Source: Neorhizobium galegae
Lineage (GTDB): Bacteria > Pseudomonadota > Alphaproteobacteria > Rhizobiales > Rhizobiaceae
Length of the DNA: 64,000 nucleotides
NCBI RefSeq assembly: GCF_017877055.1
Contig: NZ_JAGIPG010000002.1
Span: 434,001 to 498,000 of the forward strand
Direction: 5' to 3'
How positions within the stretch are numbered: the stretch's first letter is position 1; each line of letters starts with the position of its first letter. The notes under the pieces were generated by a model. The model searched no databases and was not told the DNA's origin. It saw only the letters and a list, made by a program, of their open reading frames with translations. Both the position numbers and the translations under genes were made by a program. Positions 57,285 to 64,000 of the stretch are shown here, piece by piece.

Positions 57285-58226
57285 ATGCAACGCAGGAAGA
57301 TCATCATCGATACCGACCCGGGTCAGGACGATGCCGCGGCAATCATGCTTGCCTTTGCGAGCCCCGGCGAGATCGAGGTACTTGGCCTCTGCGCGGTCGC
57401 CGGAAACGTGCCGCTTTCCTACACCAGCCGCAACCTCCGGATCATCTGCGAACTCTGCGGCAGGCCGGACGCGCAGGTTTACGAGGGTGCGCCGAAGCCA
57501 ACCATGCGCCCACAGGTAACCGCCGAGCATGTACACGGCAGGACAGGCCTCGACGGCATCGAACTGCCCGAACCGACCATGCCGGTGAAAGATACGCATG
57601 CTGTCGACTTCATCATCGAGACGTTGCGCACCGAACCCGCCGGAACGGTAACGCTCTGCACGCTCGGGCCACTTACCAATATCGCGCTCGCTCTTGAGAA
57701 AGCGCCGGACATCGCGGCCCGTGTGAAGGAATTGGTGATGATGGGTGGCGGCTTTTTCGAGGGCGGCAACATCACGCCGGCTGCCGAATTCAACATTTAT
57801 GTCGATCCGGAAGCGGCAAAGACGGTATTCGCCTCAGGCATTCCGATCGTCATGATGCCGCTTGACGTCACGCACCAATTGCTGACGACCAAAGCCCGCG
57901 TCGAGAAGATCGCCGCGCTTGCCACGCGTCCCGCAAAGGTTCTGGTCGCGTGGCTCGCCTTCTTCGAGCGCTTCGACATCGAAAAATACGGCTCCGATGG
58001 CGGACCGCTGCACGATCCGACCGTCATCGCCTATCTCCTCAAGCCCGAACTCTTCTCGGGCCGCGACTGCAATGTCGAGATCGAGACGCAATCGGAATTG
58101 ACGGTCGGCATGACGGTGGTCGACTGGTGGCACGTCTCCGGCCGCAAGCCGAATGCCAGGGTGATGCGCAACGTTGATGCCGACGGCTTTTTTGAATTGC
58201 TGACGGAGAGGGTCGCCCGGTTCTGA
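57285..58226 (+). CDS. Inosine-uridine-preferring nucleoside hydrolase
   Basis: A 313-residue IUNH protein of normal length. The calcium-binding start is DTDPGQDDA (9-17); the family's active-site histidine region GPLHDPTVIAYLL is at about 244-256. LGPLTNIALAL and MMGGGFFEGGNITPAAEFNIYVDPEAA (in parts) complete the fold. It splits ribonucleosides into base and ribose. The ribose could be used by the ribokinase at 60.8 kb, although another gene lies between. A TTGACA box at 57233 may be its -35. Confidence 0.92.
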   Translation: MQRRKIIIDTDPGQDDAAAIMLAFASPGEIEVLGLCAVAGNVPLSYTSRNLRIICELCGRPDAQVYEGAPKPTMRPQVTAEHVHGRTGLDGIELPEPTMPVKDTHAVDFIIETLRTEPAGTVTLCTLGPLTNIALALEKAPDIAARVKELVMMGGGFFEGGNITPAAEFNIYVDPEAAKTVFASGIPIVMMPLDVTHQLLTTKARVEKIAALATRPAKVLVAWLAFFERFDIEKYGSDGGPLHDPTVIAYLLKPELFSGRDCNVEIETQSELTVGMTVVDWWHVSGRKPNARVMRNVDADGFFELLTERVARF

Positions 58227-58248
58227 GGCGGAGCAAGCCGGCAAAGAA

Positions 58249-58277
58249 AAAAGCCGCCGGTTGCGCGGCGGCTTTTG
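58249..58277. terminator. Bidirectional terminator between nucleoside hydrolase and chemoreceptor
   Basis: A perfect 10-base stem AAAAGCCGCC / GGCGGCTTTT with an 8-base loop. It has A run and T run on both sides, so it can stop both convergent transcripts. Confidence 0.85.
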
Positions 58278-58298
58278 TATTTTGGCCTGCAGGTGCGA

Positions 58299-60650
58299 TC
58301 AGAATTCCTGCCAGTCGTCGGATACGGCGGCTGAACCATGAGAAATCGCAACCCTCGGCGCGGGTTTGGCGCGCGGCTCCGGTGCGGGCCGGCTCGCAGA
58401 TGGCGTCCGCATGGTCTGGGCGACCTGGCGCAGTGCCTGCGGAGCGCTTTGGGTGTGGCCTGCCGAATGCGTCGAAACCCGGAACCGGGAAACCAGCGAC
58501 TTCAGCGTTTCCGCTTCCGTGCTCAGCACCGTGCTTGCGGCGGTGGTCTCTTCCACCATCGCGGCATTCTGCTGGGTCACCTGGTCCATCTGGTTGACGG
58601 CCGAGTTGACCTCCTTGAGGCCGACGGCCTGTTCGCTTGCCGACGCCGAGATCTGGCGGATCAACCCGTTGATCTGCATCACCTGCACGGCAATCTTCTG
58701 CAGCGTGTCGCCGGCCTTGCCGACCAAGTCCACGCCATCGCTGACCTGGCTGGTCGATGCGTTGATGAGCGCCTTGATCTCCTTGGCGGCGGTGGCGGAA
58801 CGCTGGGCGAGTTCGCGGACCTCCTGGGCGACGACAGCAAAACCCTTGCCGGCTTCGCCGGCGCGGGCTGCCTCGACGCCGGCATTCAGCGCCAGCAGGT
58901 TGGTCTGGAAGGCGATCTCGTCGATGACCCCGATGATGCGCGAGATTTCCTGCGAGGACTGGGCAATGCCCTGCATCGAGGCGACGGCCTTCTGTACGAC
59001 TTCCCCGGACTTTTCCGCATCGTCGCAGGCGAGGTTGACCGTGGCAGCGGCGGAACTGGCGTTCTCTGCGCTCGAATTCACCTGCGCAGTGAGCTCGTTG
59101 AGTGCAGCTGCGGTTTCCTCGAGGCTGGCTGCCTGCTGCTCCGTCCGGCGCGACAGGTCCTGCGCGCTGGTTGTGATTTCACGGCTGCCATTGCCGATAT
59201 TGTAGACGGTGGAGCTCACCGTCGCGATCGTCTCTTCGAGACTTTCCAGCGCCTTGTTGAAGTCGACCTTCAGCTTGGCATATTCTCCCGGGAACTCGTC
59301 CTGGATGCGGTAGCCGAGATTGCCGTTGGAGAGTTCGGCCAAGCCATTGGCAAGCGAGCTGACGACGCGCTGCTGCTGCTGGGCGTTCGCCTCCCGCTCG
59401 CCTTCCGAGCGGTGTCGTTCGCTTTCCGCCGCATGGCGCTGAGCTTCCGCTTCCGTTTCGAGCCGGCGGCCGTCTGCCAGTGTGTGGCGGAAACCTTCAA
59501 GCGCTCCGGCAAGCAAGCCGATTTCGTCGGTGCGGTCCTGGCCCTCGACCGGCTGCTCGAACCGGCCCTTTCTCAAGGTATCGACGCTGCCGAGCAGCGC
59601 CCCGAGAGGCCGCCGCACGAAAACGGTGCTGCCGAAATAAAGGGTCGCGATGCAGGCCGCCATGATGACGATCCCACCGAGCACCATCATCAGTGTCTGG
59701 TCCTGAACGGGCGCGGCGATCACGCTCTGCGGCACGTCCAGGACGATCGCCCAGCTTGCGTTGAGGTCCGGAACCGTGAACGGATAGACGACGCGTTCAA
59801 AGGGTTCGGCCGCATCGGCGGTCAGGTTGTCGAGCTGGACCGGCTGGTTCGACTTCAGCGCGGCCAGCAGCTCGCTTGCCTTCTCGCCTTCGACCGGCTT
59901 CATCAGCTTGTCGGGATTGACGGGCACGATCCATTTGCCGCCTTGCGACACTAGGAGAACCCGGCCGGAGCCGAACGGCCGCATCGCCCGGAGCTTCTTT
60001 GTCAAAGTGGCCATCGAAACGTCGAGGCCGGCTACTCCGAGAAGCTTGGAGCCGGATATGACGGGGTAGGCGACAGAGCTCATGGCGACGGCGTCGCCCG
60101 TCGTGCTTTCGATATAGGGCTGGGTAAGCGAGCCTTTCTTCGAGGTTGCCGCGAGCGAATACCATTCCGCCTGGGTATCGATGTCGAAGACGCTATAGGC
60201 GATATCGCCGGTGCGGCTCTTGGTCCAGTAAGGGGCAAGCTCCCCCTTCTTGTTGGCGCCCATCTCCTTGTTGCCGACGAGCTCCGCATTCTTCCCGTCG
60301 AATACGCCGGGAACTTCGGCGAACCAGCTGCCATAGGCAAAGACATTCTGCTCCAGATTGGCCTTGAGAGCGTCGGTGACGCCCTTGCGGTCGAGATAAC
60401 CCGCGGCATGACCACGGCCGATCACGCCAGCCATCGAGCGTGCCGCGCCGGCAAGCTGGCCCATGTCGACGGCAACTTCGTTGGCGATCGAACGCGCCTC
60501 GGCCTGCGCCTGCGCCATGGTCAGCGTCGACACGCGGTTACGGGTTTGGGAAATCAGGAAGAAGTTGGAGAGAACCAGAACGACGGCGATGACCAGGCTC
60601 GTTACCAGTATGAGTTTCGTGGAGAGTGACTTGATCTTAAGCGAAAACAT
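58299..60650 (-). CDS. Methyl-accepting chemotaxis protein with dCache sensor
   Basis: A 783-residue receptor. Membrane helix 1 is at about 13-33, a dCache-type periplasmic sensor follows (about 35-300, with GYLDRKGVTDALKANLEQNVFAYGSWFA), helix 2 is at about 318-342, then HAMP, a second HAMP-like region (about 435-485) and the signalling domain with IDEIAFQTNLLALNAGVEAARAGEAGKG (in parts). The last five residues DWQEF resemble the xWxxF peptide that binds CheR/CheB. The ligand is unknown. The ATG is the complement of 60648-60650. Confidence 0.94.
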   Translation of the reverse strand: MFSLKIKSLSTKLILVTSLVIAVVLVLSNFFLISQTRNRVSTLTMAQAQAEARSIANEVAVDMGQLAGAARSMAGVIGRGHAAGYLDRKGVTDALKANLEQNVFAYGSWFAEVPGVFDGKNAELVGNKEMGANKKGELAPYWTKSRTGDIAYSVFDIDTQAEWYSLAATSKKGSLTQPYIESTTGDAVAMSSVAYPVISGSKLLGVAGLDVSMATLTKKLRAMRPFGSGRVLLVSQGGKWIVPVNPDKLMKPVEGEKASELLAALKSNQPVQLDNLTADAAEPFERVVYPFTVPDLNASWAIVLDVPQSVIAAPVQDQTLMMVLGGIVIMAACIATLYFGSTVFVRRPLGALLGSVDTLRKGRFEQPVEGQDRTDEIGLLAGALEGFRHTLADGRRLETEAEAQRHAAESERHRSEGEREANAQQQQRVVSSLANGLAELSNGNLGYRIQDEFPGEYAKLKVDFNKALESLEETIATVSSTVYNIGNGSREITTSAQDLSRRTEQQAASLEETAAALNELTAQVNSSAENASSAAATVNLACDDAEKSGEVVQKAVASMQGIAQSSQEISRIIGVIDEIAFQTNLLALNAGVEAARAGEAGKGFAVVAQEVRELAQRSATAAKEIKALINASTSQVSDGVDLVGKAGDTLQKIAVQVMQINGLIRQISASASEQAVGLKEVNSAVNQMDQVTQQNAAMVEETTAASTVLSTEAETLKSLVSRFRVSTHSAGHTQSAPQALRQVAQTMRTPSASRPAPEPRAKPAPRVAISHGSAAVSDDWQEF

Positions 60651-60836
60651 CGATTGCCTCGCATTGCGGACGGAGGTGAGGCTCCTTCATGGAGCTGTCG
60701 CGAGGCGGATCATGATCGAAGCCCGCCCCCGCGGAGATATCGATCGCGACCCTAAAAGGGATATCTTAACTTTAACTAAAATTGTGACGCATGCCCTCGC
60801 GCCGCCGCGAAAATGCCGCCTGTGTTTGATCGGAGC

Positions 60837-61736
60837 TCAGACCCGGGCATCGACGGCTTCGGCCGGCGGGATCGACGGCTGGGCGCCACGGGTGAGGCAG
60901 GCGAGCGAACCGGCCACCGCTGCCCGGCGAAGCGCCTTCGCAAAATCGAGCCCCTGTTCGAGGCTGGCGGCCAGATAACCGCAAAACGTGTCGCCGGCTC
61001 CCACGGTGTCGACCGGTTCGATCTTCAATCCCTCCGCCGTCACAATCTCTCCATCGCGGATCGCGACCACGCCGTCGCCGCCGAGTGTGACGACGAACGT
61101 CTGGCCGGTTTCCGCATGCAGTTTTTTCAACATCTCCCAGCGTGCCGCAGCGTCCGGGATCGGGCTTCCGGCCAGCAGTTCGAATTCCGTTTCATTGGCG
61201 ACCACGATATCTGCAAGCCTCGCAAGCCGGGCCGCATCGCCGGTCAGGGGCGCTGTGTTGATCACGGTCAGAACGCTTTTGGCGCGCGCCGCATTGAGCG
61301 CCGTTTCCACCGTCCCGGCGGGGATCTCGAGCTGTAGCATCAGGACGTCACCGCTGTTCATGGCTTCGACTGCCGCCTTGGCCTGCGCCGTGCTCACCGT
61401 ACCATTGGCGCCAGCCACAACCGCGATCATGTTTTCGCCCGTGCCGCCGACCAGGATCAGGGCGGTCCCCGTTGGTTCGCCGACGCGCGCGACTGCCGAG
61501 AGATCGACCTTGGCGTCATCGAGAAGTGCCAGCGCCGGCGCGGCAAACCCATCCTCGCCAACGGCTCCAGCCATATGCACCGTGCTTCCGGCACGGCGCG
61601 CCGCGAGCGCCTGATTGGCGCCCTTGCCGCCGGCGGCCGTCGCAAAGCTCGATCCCGTAACCGTCTCGCCCGGCTGGGGCAGACGCTCGGTCGTGGCGAT
61701 GAGATCCATGTTGATGGAGCCGAGGACGGTGATCAT
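60837..61736 (-). CDS. rbsK: Ribokinase (PfkB family)
   Basis: A 299-residue protein. The ATG at 61736 begins MITVLGSINMDLI, the ribokinase start. GGKGANQALAA (36-46) binds the sugar, and DTVGAGDTFCGYL holds the anion hole and the catalytic Asp249. It phosphorylates ribose at O5. No ribose transporter is present nearby; the nucleoside hydrolase 2.6 kb away could supply ribose. rmuC ends 49 bases upstream on the same strand. Confidence 0.92.
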   Translation of the reverse strand: MITVLGSINMDLIATTERLPQPGETVTGSSFATAAGGKGANQALAARRAGSTVHMAGAVGEDGFAAPALALLDDAKVDLSAVARVGEPTGTALILVGGTGENMIAVVAGANGTVSTAQAKAAVEAMNSGDVLMLQLEIPAGTVETALNAARAKSVLTVINTAPLTGDAARLARLADIVVANETEFELLAGSPIPDAAARWEMLKKLHAETGQTFVVTLGGDGVVAIRDGEIVTAEGLKIEPVDTVGAGDTFCGYLAASLEQGLDFAKALRRAAVAGSLACLTRGAQPSIPPAEAVDARV

Positions 61737-61785
61737 GGCGGGCCTGCTTGCTTGATTTGAAGTCGCGCGACACTGCCCGAGAGGG

Positions 61786-62991
61786 TCACTCCTCGTCAAC
61801 CACCCGCAGTTTGAGAAGGCCGGTACGGCTTTCGACCACTTTTGCCTGCGGCAGGTCGCGGGCTGCTTCGGCCTCTATCGGAGCCTCCAGCTCGAGAGCC
61901 TCGATCTTGGCGCCGCGGCGGTTGAGCTTGTCGGTGGAGGTGAGGATCTGTTCGACATCCTTCTGCGCCGCGAAGAAATGCGCCTGGAGCTTGCGGGTGC
62001 GCTCGTCGAGACGTGAGAGATCCTCGATCAACAGCGCCACCTCGCCCTGAATGAGATGCGCCTGCTCGCGCATCCGCTGGTCCTTCAGGACGGCCTGAAT
62101 GACCTGAATGGACAGCATCAGCAGAGAGGGGGAGACAATGACGATGCGGGAACGTTGCGCCTTCTGTATAGCGCTCTCGAAATGCTCGTGGATCTCCGCG
62201 AAGATCGATTCCGACGGCACGAAGAGGAAGGCCATCTCCTGCGTTTCGCTCGGGATCAGGTACTTTTCCGAGACATCGCGGATGTGAACCTCGAGGTCGC
62301 GCTTGAAGGCCTGGGCGGCGGCCCGTCTGGCTTCGGGTGCCGCGGCCTCGCGAAAGGCATTCCAGGCTTCGAGCGGAAATTTGGCATCGATCACCAAAGG
62401 CGGAGCGCCGTTCGGCATCCTGATCGTGCAGTCGGGCCGGGTGCCGTTCGAAAGCGTAGTCTGGAAGCCGTAGGCCCCCATCGGCAATCCGTCGGCAATG
62501 ATCGCTTCCATTCGGCCCTGGCCGAAGGCGCCGCGTGTCTGCTTGTTCGACAGGATCGCCTGCAGGCCGACGACGTCCTTCGCAAGCGTTTGGATATTGT
62601 TCTGCGCAGCGTCGATCACCGCCAGCCGTTCCTGCAGCCGCTGCAGGTTCTCGTGCGTCGATTTGGTCTGTTCGGTAATCGTTGCGCCGATCCGGTGCGT
62701 CATGCCGTCGAGCCGCTGGCTGACCGACTGGTTAAGTTCCGACTGCCGCGTCGAAAGCGTCTCCGTCATCGCCGAAAGCCTGCCCTGCATCTCGCTCTGT
62801 GCCCGTAGAAGCTCGGCAAGCCGGGCTTCGCCCTCCATCGCCCGCAAAGCCGCATCTTCTTGCCGCTGAAGCGATGCCCGGCGCGCCAGAAAGAGCCATA
62901 ACAGCAGCAATGCCGCTCCACACATCATCGCCACGACGGCAGCGCGCGGATCGTCGAAAAAACGGTAAAGGCTTGCGAGGAGATTATTCAT
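61786..62991 (-). CDS. rmuC: DNA recombination protein RmuC
   Basis: A 401-residue protein with a membrane helix at 18-37, a coiled coil at about 45-135 and the RmuC nuclease-like domain at about 145-345. That domain has [26 protein letters not shown] (Asp and Lys of a PD-(D/E)xK-type core) and SSEIFAEI-like [13 protein letters not shown]. RmuC limits inversions between short inverted repeats and acts against foreign DNA structures; its exact reaction is not settled. It diverges from def. Confidence 0.92.
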   Translation of the reverse strand: MNNLLASLYRFFDDPRAAVVAMMCGAALLLLWLFLARRASLQRQEDAALRAMEGEARLAELLRAQSEMQGRLSAMTETLSTRQSELNQSVSQRLDGMTHRIGATITEQTKSTHENLQRLQERLAVIDAAQNNIQTLAKDVVGLQAILSNKQTRGAFGQGRMEAIIADGLPMGAYGFQTTLSNGTRPDCTIRMPNGAPPLVIDAKFPLEAWNAFREAAAPEARRAAAQAFKRDLEVHIRDVSEKYLIPSETQEMAFLFVPSESIFAEIHEHFESAIQKAQRSRIVIVSPSLLMLSIQVIQAVLKDQRMREQAHLIQGEVALLIEDLSRLDERTRKLQAHFFAAQKDVEQILTSTDKLNRRGAKIEALELEAPIEAEAARDLPQAKVVESRTGLLKLRVVDEE

Positions 62992-63102
62992 GACCGGAAG
63001 CTAACAGAAATTTGCAGCTTGAAAAGATCAAAACGTGAACATTGTGCTTCCTGGAGACGTAATTTCTATTTCTTCGGAAAAAAAGATGGGTTATGGGAAG
63101 CC

Positions 63103-63618
63103 ATGACGATCAAGCCTCTGATTATTCTGCCTGACCCGGTCCTGCGCCAGGTTTCCAAGCCCATCGAGCGCGTTGACGCCGAGCTTCTGAAGCTCGCGGA
63201 CGACATGCTTGAGACCATGTATGATGCTCCGGGCATCGGCCTTGCTGCGATCCAGATCGGCGTGCCGCGTCGCCTCCTCGTCGTGGACATTGCCCGTGAG
63301 GGCGAGGAAAAACAGCCCCAGGTCTTCATCAACCCGGAGATCGTCAGATCCTCCGACGAAATTGCGGTCTATGAAGAGGGCTGTCTTTCCATTCCGGAAT
63401 ATTATGCCGAGGTGGAACGCCCGGCGACCGTCAGCGTCAAGCATCTCGGCCGCGACGGCAAGGAATATGTGGTGGAGGCCGATGGGCTGCTGGCCACCTG
63501 CCTGCAGCATGAGATTGATCACCTGAATGGCGTGCTTTTCATCGACCATATCTCCCGCCTGAAGCGCGAGATGGTGATCAAGAAATTCACCAAGGCTGCC
63601 AAGTCCAAGGCGGTCTGA
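63103..63618 (+). CDS. def: Peptide deformylase
   Basis: A 171-residue protein. The ATG at 63103 follows GGGAAG and begins [15 protein letters not shown], as in other rhizobia; a longer reading from 63019 has no homology. The three motifs are present: [10 protein letters not shown] (44-53), EGCLS (Cys94) and QHEIDH (His136, Glu137, His140). It removes the formyl group from new proteins with Fe(II). It is followed by fmt, the usual pair. Confidence 0.96.
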   Translation: MTIKPLIILPDPVLRQVSKPIERVDAELLKLADDMLETMYDAPGIGLAAIQIGVPRRLLVVDIAREGEEKQPQVFINPEIVRSSDEIAVYEEGCLSIPEYYAEVERPATVSVKHLGRDGKEYVVEADGLLATCLQHEIDHLNGVLFIDHISRLKREMVIKKFTKAAKSKAV

Positions 63619-63676
63619 ACCGTCGCTCGGGCGATCCGAGTTAAGAAGGCGCGGTCTCTTGAGACGCGGAACGTCC

Positions 63677-64000
63677 ATGTCTCTTCGCATTATTTTCATG
63701 GGAACCCCGGAATTTTCCGTGCCGACGCTCCAGAGCCTCAGGCATGCGGGCCACGAGATCGTCGCGGTCTATACCCAGCCGCCGCGTCCGGGCGGCAGGC
63801 GTGGGCTCGATCTCGTCAAGTCTCCGGTGCATCAGGCCGCGGAACTGCTCGGCATCCCCGTCTCCACGCCGGTGAATTTCAAGGATCCCGAAGAGCGCGA
63901 GAAATTTCGCGCGTTCGATGCGGATGTTGCCGTCGTCGTCGCCTATGGCCTGCTGCTTCCGGAAGCGATCCTGACGGGTACGAAGCTCGGTTGTTACAAC
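63677..64000 (+). CDS. fmt: Methionyl-tRNA formyltransferase, N-terminal part
   Basis: The first 108 codons, cut by the right edge. It begins [21 protein letters not shown] and continues with [12 protein letters not shown] and SPVHQAA, the substrate-binding loop of Fmt, then [14 protein letters not shown]. It formylates Met-tRNA(fMet) using 10-formyltetrahydrofolate. It lies 58 bases after def, with which it forms the classical pair. Confidence 0.95.
   Translation, partial: MSLRIIFMGTPEFSVPTLQSLRHAGHEIVAVYTQPPRPGGRRGLDLVKSPVHQAAELLGIPVSTPVNFKDPEEREKFRAFDADVAVVVAYGLLLPEAILTGTKLGCYN

Overview
The window is a stretch of core chromosome from a GC-rich alphaproteobacterium of the Rhizobiaceae (Rhizobium / Agrobacterium / Sinorhizobium type). 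The evidence is the gene content and order (ubiB-ubiE | mutM-ech-rpsT-dnaA | hemW-rdgB-rph | hrcA-grpE | ptsN-hpf-rpoN-lptBAC | mutS-glnD-murJ-trpS | mur/fur-plsC-miaB-phoH-ybeY-corC-lnt-praR-metK), an OlsB-type ornithine lipid acyltransferase, a Mur-like Fur protein without structural Cys motifs, and a cluster of GANTC (CcrM) sites before dnaA. No rRNA, tRNA, CRISPR array, prophage or intact insertion sequence was seen.

Layout. 1-3.6 kb: start of coaBC (cut by the window edge), a small basic protein, a glyoxalase-related protein, and a two-gene operon of unknown function (four-helix coiled-coil membrane protein plus a membrane-anchored ClpP-like protease). 3.8-8.4 kb: ubiquinone genes ubiB/ubiE, divergent mutM, enoyl-CoA hydratase and rpsT. 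8.4-9.3 kb: an 800-base non-coding dnaA control region rich in palindromes and GANTC sites. 9.3-12.1 kb: dnaA, a LysE-type exporter, a methyltransferase. 12.1-15.1 kb (minus): hemW, rdgB, a VOC protein, rph. 15.3-17.1 kb: hrcA-grpE. 17.3-22.5 kb (minus): ptsN, hpf, rpoN, lptB, lptA, lptC. 22.7-24.4 kb: sppA, ihfB, lapA; a lone CoxG-like gene follows. 25-29.3 kb: two RNA methyltransferases and lspA, joined by ATGA overlaps, then a hybrid histidine kinase. 29.4-32.9 kb: olsB with a probable Pho box, a wrecked toxin-antitoxin locus, and a malic enzyme. 33-41.5 kb: mutS, a membrane AraC regulator, glnD, murJ. 41.5-51.9 kb: small M15 peptidase, VOC protein, trpS, usp, nfu, tsaB-rimI, mur-plsC, miaB, phoH, ybeY, corC. 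51.9-57 kb: lnt, a PraR-like regulator, metK, trmB, a DUF1150 protein, hsp20. 57.3-64 kb: nucleoside hydrolase, a chemoreceptor, ribokinase, rmuC, def and the start of fmt.

How it works together. Most genes serve translation and its quality (rpsT, trpS, miaB, tsaB, rimI, rph, ybeY, trmB, def, fmt), envelope building (lptABC, lspA, lnt, murJ, plsC, olsB), genome replication and repair (dnaA, mutM, mutS, rdgB, rmuC) and nitrogen/carbon control (rpoN, ptsN, glnD, maeB). The sequence adds regulatory detail: a near-consensus sigma54 promoter facing away from rpoN, a palindrome over the metK promoter, a sigma32-like promoter for hsp20 and a Pho-box-like repeat before olsB. I did not find a clearly new multi-gene defence or metabolic system. 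The best candidates for undescribed biology are the protease/coiled-coil membrane pair at 1.5-3.6 kb, the dnaA upstream region, and the sigma54 promoter that reads antisense to lptB.
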